Positions 36,056-45,669 of a stretch of 64,000 nt of DNA are shown piece by piece. The position numbers and the translations under genes are program-made. The stretch's first letter is position 1; each line of letters begins with the position of its first letter. The notes beneath the pieces were generated by a model. That model did no database searches. It saw only the letters and a list, made by a program, of their open reading frames with translations, and was not told where the DNA came from. Source of the DNA: CAZNYN01 sp964422205 (GTDB lineage: Bacteria > Synergistota > Synergistia > Synergistales > Synergistaceae); NCBI GenBank assembly GCA_964422205.1, contig CAYRAI010000001.1, positions 66,199 to 130,198 of the forward strand, given 5' to 3'.

Positions 36056-37139
36056 TACAAGCGCTCCTTTCAAAATAAGGGGAGAGTGCAAGCCAAAAAT
36101 TTTCACAAATTTTCCCTGCGCTATTATACAGTTTGCCCGTCATATTTCCATTGGGTTTCAGACAATTTTCTTTTAAATTTACAAGAATATTTATAAACTT
36201 TTCTTCATCGTCATCTTCCAAAAAGACAACAGCGTTATTTTCTGAAGAAAATACTTTAGCATTATGGTATTGGTGGTCATCTGCAGCCTTTCTCCACGGA
36301 ATCACAACAGACGGAATTCCCAAACTTCCGGCCTCTGTTAGTGTAGAACCTCCAGCTCTTAAAACCATTGCATCTGCAATACTGAATAACAGAGACGCAT
36401 CCCATATCTTCGGTAAAAGGAATATATTATTGTCTATTATCTCACACTTTTCACTTACTGCGGGAAGTACAAACGAGCACTTTCTAAATTCTTCTCTTGA
36501 TGCCGCTTTGCAGATCATACTTTTTATGGACACACTCCCAAGCGAGCCTGTCATTACCACAATGTTCATTTCATAATTACAAAGTTTGGGCAAGCCTATT
36601 TCTTTCCATGCCTCATTTTTATCGTGTAAAACAAAGTCTCTTACAGGAACTCCTACGTATTTAAAGGATTCCTCTCTAAGAGGAGGACACTCGCTCCAAC
36701 CTGTCAGTATCTTTACCTTCAGTTTCTCCGCAAGCCGCGTCACCTTCCCGGCGTATGCATTTTGTTCATGCAGCACAACATCTACATTCAGCATTTTGCA
36801 GACTAAAAGAAACGGAAAGGAAATATATCCGGCAAAGACAACGCAGCAAACAGGCGAAAATTTTTTAATCATAAGATAAGACAATATTATTGATTTTATA
36901 AGACAAAACGTCCTCTTCACTCTGATCATTATATTACTGCCTGAAAACGGGGAACCTTCCATAGGAAGAATATTCGGTGTTATCCCTGCGTTTTTGTATA
37001 TTTCCAGCTCCAAAGGACGGCATCCGCACACATAATGAGCCGATATATTTTTATTGTTTTTCAACCAGCTGCCGAATGATACAGCGGGCCAAATATGACC
37101 TCCTGTTCCGCCGGCAACAATGATTATATCTTTTTTCAC
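36039..37139 (-). CDS. murG: UDP-N-acetylglucosamine transferase MurG
   Basis: Adds GlcNAc to lipid I to make lipid II on the cytoplasmic membrane face. The 366-residue protein begins with IIIVAGGTGGHIWPA and has VVLHEQNAYAG, VMTGSLGS and the UDP-GlcNAc-binding LRAGGSTLTEAGSLGIPSVV segment. The GTG at 37137-37139 follows GGAGG by nine bases and begins 1 base after the ftsW stop. A TTG upstream inside ftsW is less likely. Confidence 0.94.
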   Translation of the reverse strand: MKKDIIIVAGGTGGHIWPAVSFGSWLKNNKNISAHYVCGCRPLELEIYKNAGITPNILPMEGSPFSGSNIMIRVKRTFCLIKSIILSYLMIKKFSPVCCVVFAGYISFPFLLVCKMLNVDVVLHEQNAYAGKVTRLAEKLKVKILTGWSECPPLREESFKYVGVPVRDFVLHDKNEAWKEIGLPKLCNYEMNIVVMTGSLGSVSIKSMICKAASREEFRKCSFVLPAVSEKCEIIDNNIFLLPKIWDASLLFSIADAMVLRAGGSTLTEAGSLGIPSVVIPWRKAADDHQYHNAKVFSSENNAVVFLEDDDEEKFINILVNLKENCLKPNGNMTGKLYNSAGKICENFWLALSPYFERSACSDTGR

Positions 37140-37140
37140 G

Positions 37141-38271
37141 TTATAAATCCTCCATACGGCTTTCTTTTTCAAGGCGCATTATCATTCCGACACGCGACCA
37201 CATCGTAAGCAGAGATGTGCCTCCGTAGCTGATGAATGGGAGAGGCATCCCAGTAAGAGGCATTATTTTGGTGACACCGGCAATGTTAATTACTAAAGGC
37301 ATCAAAACTGTTAAGGTTACGCCCCAAATAAGCGATGACTTAAAGTCATCAGAGGTACGGTAATATATTCCTCTCATTTCAGTAACCCAAAATGCGAAAA
37401 GAGCTATAATCGCAAGCGTCCCTATAAGTCCCAGTTCTTCTCCGACTGCGGCATATATAAAGTCTGTATAGGCGGCAGGCAGGTAATTTAATTTTTGAAA
37501 ACCATGCCCAAGCCCCGTTCCCCAAAAGCCTCCGTTAGCAAAAGCTATAAGCCCTTGTATGGCCTGAAACCCTGTGTCAAGCGGATCTGACCACGGGTCT
37601 ATAAAAGCGGTTACACGGCGCATTCTGTACGCTTCACCGAATATGAGGAACAGAAAAGCAGGCAGAGCAAGCACAACACCGCTTATAATAGGCAGACGCC
37701 AGCCATATCTTTCAACGTACATTCCCATTGAGACTAAAAAAATCAATATCGTGCTTCCCAAGTCAGGCTGTGAAAGCAGGGGGATAGCGGCAAAAACTAC
37801 TAAAAATACCGTTGCCGCAAATGCTTTTGCCGGATCTTTATCACCTTTTGACAATAACTTTGCAATATGTAGAGCCATTGCAAGGCACAGAAGCTCCCCC
37901 GGCTGAACCGATATACCAGCACCTGGAATCTGAATCCATCTTCTTGCTCCTCCTATCGACTCTCCTATGCCAGGAATCAAGGGCAGCCATGACATCAGCC
38001 AAGTAGACAGAACCAAACCGGAGCTTGCCTTATACCACAGCCGCAGAGGAATCGAATAGACGAAAAGCATTCCGCACATAGCAAGGACTAACCATCTCAG
38101 CTGCTTCATACCCATTTGAAACGGAGTGCCAGTATACAAAAAAGATGTCGGGCTGGTTGTAGACGTAATCATAAGAATACCTATTCCGCTCAATATAAGC
38201 GGAATAACCCATATAAATGGGTTTATTCTCACTCTTCTGTCTTGCTTGCTTGCCCAGGCATCTTTGTCCAT
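37141..38271 (-). CDS. ftsW: Peptidoglycan polymerase FtsW (SEDS family)
   Basis: Integral membrane glycosyltransferase that polymerises lipid II at the septum together with FtsI. The 376-residue protein has about ten membrane segments and the SEDS signatures: the GGARRWIQIPG loop, QPDLGSTILI, GLGHGFQKLNYLPAAYTDFI and the C-terminal PFISYGGTSLL. It lies between murD and murG, so it is FtsW rather than RodA. Confidence 0.93.
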   Translation of the reverse strand: MDKDAWASKQDRRVRINPFIWVIPLILSGIGILMITSTTSPTSFLYTGTPFQMGMKQLRWLVLAMCGMLFVYSIPLRLWYKASSGLVLSTWLMSWLPLIPGIGESIGGARRWIQIPGAGISVQPGELLCLAMALHIAKLLSKGDKDPAKAFAATVFLVVFAAIPLLSQPDLGSTILIFLVSMGMYVERYGWRLPIISGVVLALPAFLFLIFGEAYRMRRVTAFIDPWSDPLDTGFQAIQGLIAFANGGFWGTGLGHGFQKLNYLPAAYTDFIYAAVGEELGLIGTLAIIALFAFWVTEMRGIYYRTSDDFKSSLIWGVTLTVLMPLVINIAGVTKIMPLTGMPLPFISYGGTSLLTMWSRVGMIMRLEKESRMEDL

Positions 38272-38278
38272 TGCAGAA

Positions 38279-39643
38279 CTATGATTCTCTTTCTATTATC
38301 TTTTTTGCGGCTTTGACAAAATGGTCGCCGCGCGCTCCATAATTAGGATACATATCCCAGCTTGTGCATGCGGGAGAGAGCAGTACAGTGTCGCCTTCAG
38401 ACGCATTAAGATATGCAGTCTCTACAGCCTCGTCCATATTATCGACTTTTATAAAGCTGTTGTAGCCTGCCAAGCTCAGAGCGGAGGCAATTTTATCTTT
38501 TTCAGAGCCTATAACAACGGCATATTTTGTATATTTCGCAGCACCTACCGCAAGAGGCGCATAGTCCTCACCTTTGCCCTGTCCCCCGAGTATTATTACT
38601 TTGCTGCCAGGAAGCGAGCTCATTGCTGTAAGAGTGGCAGCAACATTTGTTCCCTTTGAATCATCGACAAATTTGATTCCTTTGACTTCACCCGCATAAG
38701 CGCAGCGATGCTTTGGCGGAACATAGCTTTCTATGCTTTCAGGTTTTACCTCTACATCAAATAGCGACAAAGCAGTTATGGCCATAGCTGTATTCTCAAG
38801 GTTATGGCTGCCAAGCAGCTTTACCGATGAGAAATCGAAAAGCTTTCCGCACGAGGAGCAGCCTCCGTTGTTAAGCCATGCGGATGATGATTCTTTGTCC
38901 ATATATATACCGTTTTGGTCTTTCCTGCACACATCCCATGACATTGGCAGAGAGATTCTGTCTTCCGCAATGTGAAGGTCTGCTTCGTCCCTCTTTTGAT
39001 ATATAGCAGCCCCTCCGTAAGAGAGAGATTTGATGATATTGGCTTTTGCCGCTACATAGTTCTCGTATGAACCATGCCAGTCTATATGGTCCGGAGCCAA
39101 ATTGCACACTATTGCGACATCGCATATAAAAGATTTTGCCCAATAGAGCTGAAAACTGCTTAGTTCCATCACTATGAAGTCATATTTTTTCCCGGCAGCC
39201 TTAGCCACAGGGTTGCCTATGTTTCCGCATGTAATAACATTGTGTCCAGCTTTTTCAAGTAAATAGCCTATCATTGACGTAGTTGTTGTCTTACCGTTGC
39301 TTCCTGTTACAGCGATTATACTGCCCGAAAGATAGGGAGAGACAAAATCAAGCTCGCCTGTTACTGGTATTTCTCTTTTTACGGCTTCAATAATCATTGC
39401 ATTCTTGGGAGGTATGCCGGAGCTTATCACTATTTCGTCGGCATCAAGGACTTTTTCAGTATTTCCAGATGCTTCCCACGTGATACCATGAGTGCTGAAA
39501 AACTGCTCCGACTCTTTGGAGATTTCCTTAGCGTCAGAGACAAAAACTTTTGCTCCGTGGCTAACAGCCAGTTCTGCAAGAGCCAATCCGCTTACCCCTG
39601 CTCCTAATATAGATATTTTCCTGTTGTTCATTGTCTTAGTCAT
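38279..39643 (-). CDS. murD: UDP-N-acetylmuramoyl-L-alanine-D-glutamate ligase MurD
   Basis: Adds D-Glu to UDP-MurNAc-L-Ala. The 454-residue protein shows an N-terminal Rossmann segment (ISILGAGVSGLALAE), the ATP loop VTGSNGKTTTTSMIG, NLAPDHIDWHG, and VDDSKGTNVAATLTAM with GGQGKGEDY. Either the first ATG or one four codons later could be the start; neither has a strong ribosome site. It is 43 bases after mraY and 7 bases before ftsW. Confidence 0.95.
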   Translation of the reverse strand: MTKTMNNRKISILGAGVSGLALAELAVSHGAKVFVSDAKEISKESEQFFSTHGITWEASGNTEKVLDADEIVISSGIPPKNAMIIEAVKREIPVTGELDFVSPYLSGSIIAVTGSNGKTTTTSMIGYLLEKAGHNVITCGNIGNPVAKAAGKKYDFIVMELSSFQLYWAKSFICDVAIVCNLAPDHIDWHGSYENYVAAKANIIKSLSYGGAAIYQKRDEADLHIAEDRISLPMSWDVCRKDQNGIYMDKESSSAWLNNGGCSSCGKLFDFSSVKLLGSHNLENTAMAITALSLFDVEVKPESIESYVPPKHRCAYAGEVKGIKFVDDSKGTNVAATLTAMSSLPGSKVIILGGQGKGEDYAPLAVGAAKYTKYAVVIGSEKDKIASALSLAGYNSFIKVDNMDEAVETAYLNASEGDTVLLSPACTSWDMYPNYGARGDHFVKAAKKIIERES

Positions 39644-39686
39644 TTCAATACTGCCAGCCTTTCATTGAATAGAAATCAACGATGTT

Positions 39687-40664
39687 TTAAATTATGTTGC
39701 CCAACACAGAAAAGATAGCCCCGAATACGACCATTCCCACTGTGTGTATTATCAAAAACCTAAAAACTATCTGGGTTTCTTTCCATCCCAGCATTTCGAA
39801 GTGATGGTGTATCGGGCTCATCAGAAAAACTTTTCTTTTAAGCCGCCTTATAGCAAAAATCTGAACGGAGACAGATATTATCTCTATTCCGAACATAAAT
39901 CCAAGAGGCAGGATAAATATAAAAGCACCGGAAGCAAGAGAGACGGAAAGCAGAAGCCCCGCAAAAAAATGAGCCCCCACGTCTCCCATAAATACCGAAG
40001 CCGGGTTGGCATTATGCCATAGAAAACCAAGAGCTATTCCACATCCCGAAATTGTCACAAGAGCGAGCAGAGGGCTGTAAGGGAGGAAGAAAAGAGCGCC
40101 TATCAGAGATATCAGAGAACATCCTGCGGCAAGACCGTCAAGGCCGTCTGTTACATTAACAGCGTTCTGAAATCCTACTCCGATAAATGAAACAAGGAGA
40201 AGCGCGTATATTTTTGAAATAGCGAAGCTGGGCATGATGTAAAGAGAATCCGGCAGAACCCAAGAAGCCCATGCGACTGTAACAATAACCTGCAGCAGCA
40301 GTTTCTGAAGACTTTTAAGTCCGTCACTGGAATGTTTTGTATATTTGAGCCAATCATCAACGAAGCCTACCGCCGCGGCCAGAATAGGATAGGATATAAC
40401 CTGCATAGCAGTGCTCCAGTTGTCCAAGCCATAAACAAAGCAAATTAAAACAGATGAGACAAGCATTACAGGAATAAAGACAATGCCTCCCATGGTGGGA
40501 GTACCCATTTTTGTCTTTTCATGCCAGCATGGCCCATACTTTTTTGTAACCTGTTCTATTTTCATCTTGTGCATTTTTGCAGTCCATAATCTCTGCATAG
40601 CTATTTCCATGAACAATGAAAATAGGAAGAGCAAGACGGCAAAAATAACGAAACAGCTAGACAT
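39687..40664 (-). CDS. mraY: Phospho-N-acetylmuramoyl-pentapeptide transferase MraY
   Basis: Integral membrane enzyme making lipid I from UDP-MurNAc-pentapeptide and undecaprenyl phosphate. The 325-residue protein has about ten membrane segments and the MraY motifs: KMGTPTMGGIVFIP, the Asp pair in FVDDWLK, NAVNVTDGLDGLAAG, FMGDVGAHF and MSPIHHHFEMLGW. It overlaps murF by 8 bases. Confidence 0.97.
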   Translation of the reverse strand: MSSCFVIFAVLLFLFSLFMEIAMQRLWTAKMHKMKIEQVTKKYGPCWHEKTKMGTPTMGGIVFIPVMLVSSVLICFVYGLDNWSTAMQVISYPILAAAVGFVDDWLKYTKHSSDGLKSLQKLLLQVIVTVAWASWVLPDSLYIMPSFAISKIYALLLVSFIGVGFQNAVNVTDGLDGLAAGCSLISLIGALFFLPYSPLLALVTISGCGIALGFLWHNANPASVFMGDVGAHFFAGLLLSVSLASGAFIFILPLGFMFGIEIISVSVQIFAIRRLKRKVFLMSPIHHHFEMLGWKETQIVFRFLIIHTVGMVVFGAIFSVLGNII

Positions 40665-42057
40665 TAATATCCTCCGTCAGCATTGCAACAATTTTCTTAA
40701 GACCGTAAGAGTTAGAGCCCTTTATGAGTACAATGCTGTTTCTATCGTAAGCTTTAGGTATGTCATGCAGCATCTCCTCAAAGCTCAAATATCTCAAAGC
40801 GCAGCATGGCAATACAAGTTTGTTATCATACCACTCTTCTCCAAGTAGTACCACTTTTTCGAAACTTTTTATCTTATCCAATATTTTTTGATGCCATTCC
40901 GGCGATGTGCTTCCAAGCTCCCTCATACCGCCCAAAACAGCAAACATTTTATAATCCCCGTGGCTGATGGAGAGTACATTGTCTATTGCAGCCCCCATTG
41001 ACGTTGGATTTGCATTGTAAGACTCGTCGATAATCCATACATCATTTTTTAACTTTGTACAAACACCGCGCCCAGCTATCGGAGAGAGTGAAGATAAAGC
41101 AACAGACGCTTCCTCTTCCGAGACTCCGCAGCATCGGCCTATCGCAGCAGCATATGCTATGTTATAAGCATGCTGATTTCCAAATAATGAGGCGGAAAAT
41201 TTGTGTGTTTTTTCTTCTATGTTAATATCTGTTTTTATTACTGCCTCTTTTTCGGTGAAATCTATTACTGATTTTTCTATGATAATTTTAGATGATTTTG
41301 ATTTTCCGACAGATATCTTGTTAAAACCAGGAAGGTTATTAAGCATATACTCTTTTAACAGTACATTGTCATTGTTAAAAATTATATCTTTGAGCCTAGG
41401 TGAGGAGCAAATTTCAACTTTAGCATTCAGTACACCTTCGACAGAACCGAAACCCTCCAAATGGGCAGGCGCAACTTCTGTAATAAGGACTGTTTCCGGC
41501 GAAAACAGAGATACCATCTCAGATATCTCACCAAAGTGGTTTGTGCCAAGTTCCAGGACAAGAACCTCTGTATCTTCAGGCATAGCTAAGATGGTCAGGC
41601 TGCATCCCAATACTGTGTTAAAACTTCTTATCGCACTATGCACCTTGTATTTGCTCCGTAAAACAGAAACAGCCAGCTCACGAGTAGTCGTTTTACCAAC
41701 ACTTCCGGTTATTCCAACAACACGAGGGGAGACAGAGTCAAGGTACTTCTGCGCAATTCTTGCCAGAGCACGTGTGACATCGTTTACCGCAATTACCGTG
41801 ACATTTTTAAAGTTATCAGCGGCAAGAGAGGCATTGTCCACCTCATCAATGTCAATAAGCAAAAGAGATGCCCCCCGCTCGACAACGCTGCGTAAGTAAA
41901 GGTGCCCGTCAGTTTTTGTCCCCTTAATAGCGACAAACGCGTCGCCTTCCGTGACTTCTCTGCTGTCACTTCTCCACTGTCTGGTTATAGAAATATCAGG
42001 CCCGTAAAGGACGCCCTCGCACCATCCCGCAGCCTCGGATGCAGTAACCTGTCTCAT
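40657..42057 (-). CDS. murF: UDP-MurNAc-tripeptide-D-alanyl-D-alanine ligase MurF
   Basis: Adds D-Ala-D-Ala to the UDP-MurNAc tripeptide. The 466-residue protein has SDSREVTEGDAFVAI, the ATP loop GITGSVGKTTTRE, ELGTNHFGEI and the C-terminal IDESYNANPTSMGAAID and LGGMRELG. The start ATG at 42055-42057 overlaps the murE stop as TAATG with GGAG before it. An in-frame start 11 codons upstream lies well inside murE. Confidence 0.95.
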   Translation of the reverse strand: MRQVTASEAAGWCEGVLYGPDISITRQWRSDSREVTEGDAFVAIKGTKTDGHLYLRSVVERGASLLLIDIDEVDNASLAADNFKNVTVIAVNDVTRALARIAQKYLDSVSPRVVGITGSVGKTTTRELAVSVLRSKYKVHSAIRSFNTVLGCSLTILAMPEDTEVLVLELGTNHFGEISEMVSLFSPETVLITEVAPAHLEGFGSVEGVLNAKVEICSSPRLKDIIFNNDNVLLKEYMLNNLPGFNKISVGKSKSSKIIIEKSVIDFTEKEAVIKTDINIEEKTHKFSASLFGNQHAYNIAYAAAIGRCCGVSEEEASVALSSLSPIAGRGVCTKLKNDVWIIDESYNANPTSMGAAIDNVLSISHGDYKMFAVLGGMRELGSTSPEWHQKILDKIKSFEKVVLLGEEWYDNKLVLPCCALRYLSFEEMLHDIPKAYDRNSIVLIKGSNSYGLKKIVAMLTEDINV

Positions 42058-43559
42058 TACGCAAGCTCCATGCTGTTTTTTGCGCACCAATCGGATAAAA
42101 CATCTTTATCCAAGAAGGGGATGCTTCCGTCTTTTAATATTTGATATCTCTCAGGGCCTTTTCCTGATACGAGAAGGATATCTCCTTCGGAGACAGAGGA
42201 AAGTCCCTCATATATGGCTTCACGTCTGTCTACGATGATTTTATAGTTAGAATGATGCTGCTTTACTCCAGCTTCTATCTCTTTTGTTATAGTTTCAGGG
42301 TCTTCGCTTCTTGGGTTATCGGATGTGACAATGACCTCATCGGCAAGTCTTGACGCTACTTCGCCCATAAGAGGTCTTTTTGTCTTATCTCTATCTCCGC
42401 CTGCTCCGAAAACAACGCAAAGTTTCCCCTTGCACACGGGACGAAGTGCACCGAGAACTTTTTCCAAGCTGTCAGGGCTGTGAGCAAAGTCAATAACACA
42501 TGAACCTCCGTCTTTTATCAGGTATCTTTCAAGACGCCCCGGTACCTGCTTCATATTCTGAAGTCCCTCAATAGCGTCGCTGTTTGAGATGCCCAGTGTC
42601 CAAGAAATAGAGAGAGCCTGCAGGGCATTCATAATATTATAGTTTCCGAGCAGAGGAAGTCTCACACTGTAAGGAGATTTAGAGTCGGGAATTTTAATAT
42701 CTGCCTCCATGCCTTCGATAGACGTTGCTTTAATAACAGCTCTAAAATCTGCAGACTGGTCATTTATTCCAAAGGACATTGCCTTATCGCAGAGAGCACC
42801 GTAGAGACGCCTGCCATACGAATCGTCAGTATTGACACAGGCTTTCCAATTATTTCTCATATATTTTTCAAAAAGCAGTTTCTTTGCGTTAAAATAATTT
42901 TCCATATCTTTGTGATAATCAAGGTGATCCACGCTTAAATTGGTGAATCCTGCCCTGTCATACATAACCCCGTCGATGCGCCCCTGAACAATTGAGTGAG
43001 AAGAAGTCTCCATAACGCAGGCCTTGCATCCGTTCTTTACCATCCTGTAAAGCCAGTACTGCAAATCAGAAGCTTCCGGCGTTGTATGCTCTGCATCCTC
43101 AAAAACATCGCCGTCATCATAATAAACTGTGCCCAGAAGCCCTGTTTTCATGCCTGCATGTTCTAAAATAGATTTTGTCATAAATGTGGAAGTTGTCTTG
43201 CCGTTAGTTCCTGTAATAGCTATCATCGAAAGTTTTTTTGCCGGCTCGCCGTACAGCACAGAAGCTATTGTGCCCATATTTCTCCTTATGTCCTTGGTTA
43301 TTATCTGAGGCAGAGGAGTGTCCAGAGGATGTTCGCATATAAGAGCAGAAGCTCCAAGCTCGGCCGCTTTGTCACTAAACTCATGCCCGTCAGTGTGCCC
43401 GCCTTTTACACACGCGAATATACTTCCAGGGACAACCTTGCGGCTGTCAGAGAAAAGCATATTTATTTCAGGGTTACAAACAGTGGCTCTATCAGGGATA
43501 TTTACGGAAAGCTCCATTTTTTTCTTATCAAGCAATTCTATCAGCATACTGAAATTCAT
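42057..43559 (-). CDS. murE: UDP-MurNAc-L-alanyl-D-glutamate-2,6-diaminopimelate ligase MurE
   Basis: Adds the third residue of the peptidoglycan stem. The 500-residue protein has the ATP loop TGTNGKTTSTFM, ETSSHSIVQGRID, DFAHSPDSLEKVL, and the substrate motif DNPR (in SDNPRSEDP). DNPR is the meso-diaminopimelate type rather than the lysine type, which fits a diderm-style wall. It lies between ftsI and murF. Confidence 0.95.
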   Translation of the reverse strand: MNFSMLIELLDKKKMELSVNIPDRATVCNPEINMLFSDSRKVVPGSIFACVKGGHTDGHEFSDKAAELGASALICEHPLDTPLPQIITKDIRRNMGTIASVLYGEPAKKLSMIAITGTNGKTTSTFMTKSILEHAGMKTGLLGTVYYDDGDVFEDAEHTTPEASDLQYWLYRMVKNGCKACVMETSSHSIVQGRIDGVMYDRAGFTNLSVDHLDYHKDMENYFNAKKLLFEKYMRNNWKACVNTDDSYGRRLYGALCDKAMSFGINDQSADFRAVIKATSIEGMEADIKIPDSKSPYSVRLPLLGNYNIMNALQALSISWTLGISNSDAIEGLQNMKQVPGRLERYLIKDGGSCVIDFAHSPDSLEKVLGALRPVCKGKLCVVFGAGGDRDKTKRPLMGEVASRLADEVIVTSDNPRSEDPETITKEIEAGVKQHHSNYKIIVDRREAIYEGLSSVSEGDILLVSGKGPERYQILKDGSIPFLDKDVLSDWCAKNSMELA

Positions 43560-43583
43560 AGTATATGCACTCTCCCCTAATGT

Positions 43584-45281
43584 TTATTTTTTATTTCGTT
43601 CTGATACAACCTGATGTATATCTTCTGCTATTGATTTAAACACGGGGGCCGCGATCTGACCTCCGTAATATCTTGCGCCTTTAGGCTCGCCTAAGCTTAT
43701 AAGCATAACATACTGAGGATTTTCAGCTGGCCAAAAACCGACAAAAGATGCAACATAATGTCCTTTTGTGTATTGTCCGGCAGATGCTATCTGAGCAGTG
43801 CCCGTTTTACCAGCAATAGATACTTTTTCGGAAAAGGCGGCTTTGCCTCCCCCCTCACTTACAACTTTTTTCATCGCATTTCTTATAAATGAGGCTGTTT
43901 TTTCTGAAATAACCTGATACCTTATCCTTTTGCTTCCGCTGTGGATGACTTTACCGTTTGAATCACGTACTGCTTTGACTAAATATGGCTTTAGCAGCTC
44001 TCCGCCATTTACAATAGCAGATATGGCCATAGCCACCTGAAGAGGTGTGACAGCTATTCCCTGTCCTATAAATATATTGGCAGGCACAGTTCCGAGCCAT
44101 TCTTCTGGGGATTTAATGAGGCCGCTCTCTTCTCCGGCCATTTCAACCTCTGTTTTATCACCGAACCCAAACTGCTTAAGCATACCGTATGCCTGGTATC
44201 TCGGAACCCCCATAGACATAGTAGCCATGCCGATATTGCATGAATTCATAAGGACATGGGTTAAATCCTGAAAACCATGAGCATGTCTGTTGACATCGCT
44301 CATGGTTTTATCCGCAAGCTTCATAGTACCTCTGCACATATAGGTAGAGTTTCCGTTGGCGGCTGCGCTTTCCATGGCTATTGACATTGTTATAGGCTTG
44401 AAAATTGAGCCTGGTTCATAAACTCTCCCCACAACATTATTTCTTGTAGCTTCTATGTTTTTTAAATTTTTTCTGTTATTGGGATCTACTGTCGGATAAC
44501 TTGCAAGAGCAACAATTTCGCCCGTCCAAGGGTTGACACATATACCAGCAGCCCATGAAGCATCTGCTGTTTTGGCTCCCTCTCCAAGGCGCCATTCCAT
44601 TATTTGCTGTATTCTGGAATCTATTGTAAGTTGTATTGAACCTGAAGTGTTTTTTGCTACACCGGACTTTCCACCCATAACATCAAGAGTCTTGCCGTTT
44701 GAGTCACGCGTCAAAAACCTTGTTCTGGGAGGGGAAAAGAGAATGTGATTCCACGACAGTTCTATCCCTGCCTGGCCGTAGTCATCAATATCGCAAAATC
44801 CCAAGACATGAAAGGCAAGAGCCCCGTGCGGATATACTCTTATCCTCTCTGACGTTTCATAAAGTCCAGGAATTTCTTTTGATTCAAGAAGTTTAACTTT
44901 ATCTGGAGGGACATTTCTGCCAACCCAATGGAATCGGCCTCTAAGCTGTCCTGAAAATTTCTTTGCCGTGTTTTTTCCAAATATTGGCGCAAGCAAATCC
45001 GCACTGCCTGGATTCCAATATTTAGGATCTATAAAAAAACTTGAAGCAGGAACAGAAACAGCGAGGGGAATACCGTTTTTATCTTCAATGTTACCTCTTG
45101 TAGCACTGAGCGCTACGTTTGCCCAATATTGTTTTTGAGACTGCCTGACTATTCTTGCATCCGGATTCAGCTGTATCCATGCTGTCCCTATTCCTAAAAA
45201 TATTAAAACAGCATAAAGAGCGTTCCAGACAGATTTTGATCTTCGTAGCTCCTCAGACTGAGGTTGTTTAATTCTTGGCAT
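43584..45281 (-). CDS. ftsI: Septal peptidoglycan transpeptidase FtsI (PBP3 type)
   Basis: Class B penicillin-binding protein that crosslinks septal peptidoglycan with FtsW. The 565-residue protein has one N-terminal membrane helix (about 16-38), a dimerisation/pedestal domain, and the transpeptidase domain with the SxxK motif S292-I-F-K295, SCN near 345 and K492-T-G. There are no PASTA repeats, unlike many Gram-positive versions. It overlaps the ftsL-like gene by 14 bases. Confidence 0.94.
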   Translation of the reverse strand: MPRIKQPQSEELRRSKSVWNALYAVLIFLGIGTAWIQLNPDARIVRQSQKQYWANVALSATRGNIEDKNGIPLAVSVPASSFFIDPKYWNPGSADLLAPIFGKNTAKKFSGQLRGRFHWVGRNVPPDKVKLLESKEIPGLYETSERIRVYPHGALAFHVLGFCDIDDYGQAGIELSWNHILFSPPRTRFLTRDSNGKTLDVMGGKSGVAKNTSGSIQLTIDSRIQQIMEWRLGEGAKTADASWAAGICVNPWTGEIVALASYPTVDPNNRKNLKNIEATRNNVVGRVYEPGSIFKPITMSIAMESAAANGNSTYMCRGTMKLADKTMSDVNRHAHGFQDLTHVLMNSCNIGMATMSMGVPRYQAYGMLKQFGFGDKTEVEMAGEESGLIKSPEEWLGTVPANIFIGQGIAVTPLQVAMAISAIVNGGELLKPYLVKAVRDSNGKVIHSGSKRIRYQVISEKTASFIRNAMKKVVSEGGGKAAFSEKVSIAGKTGTAQIASAGQYTKGHYVASFVGFWPAENPQYVMLISLGEPKGARYYGGQIAAPVFKSIAEDIHQVVSERNKK

Positions 45282-45669
45282 GCGCCTTTTTTACAAACGG
45301 ATTAAGCTGATCAAGAAGTCCCTTTTCTCCATTTGCCTCTTCGACAGAAACCCTGGCCACAGCAACGGGTGTATTGTAAAGCTTAACCGTCTTTACATCC
45401 TCGGCATTCATCATTCCAAGTTTCTCTCTGGCATAGCTGTATATCCTTGCAGGAGAAAGCAGCTGCGAATACTGACGTGACATCACAAGATTCTTTTCCG
45501 CACATACTTCTATGCGATTGGCAGTTTCGGATATTCTGTGCTCCAGATAGAGACCGTAAAGCCTAAGCGAGCCCAGAGCAGCAGCACTTATAAAAATGCA
45601 TAAAAAACTTATCACAAAAAGAGATGAATGAGGACGTTCATACTCATGTCGGAATTCTTTGCAGCGCAT
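45268..45669 (-). CDS. ftsL: FtsL-like septum protein
   Basis: 133 residues: a short cytoplasmic tail, one membrane helix (about 17-40) and a coiled-coil-like segment (about 42-70) followed by SPARIYSYAREKLGM. That segment resembles the conserved end of FtsL/DivIC (the region around ARIEEYAREKLGM). Identification comes from size, topology and position between rsmH and ftsI. Sequence identity in this family is always low. The start overlaps rsmH by 26 bases. Confidence 0.8.
   Translation of the reverse strand: MRCKEFRHEYERPHSSLFVISFLCIFISAAALGSLRLYGLYLEHRISETANRIEVCAEKNLVMSRQYSQLLSPARIYSYAREKLGMMNAEDVKTVKLYNTPVAVARVSVEEANGEKGLLDQLNPFVKKAHAKN

Noticed and set aside
36056..36106. ATG start of murC 17 codons upstream
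   Set aside because: No ribosome site and a larger overlap with murG; the GTG at 36053-36055 has AAAGGAG at the right distance.
41201..41899. 232-codon open frame opposite murF
   Set aside because: Antisense shadow of a conserved ligase, Ser/Thr-rich, without a ribosome site.
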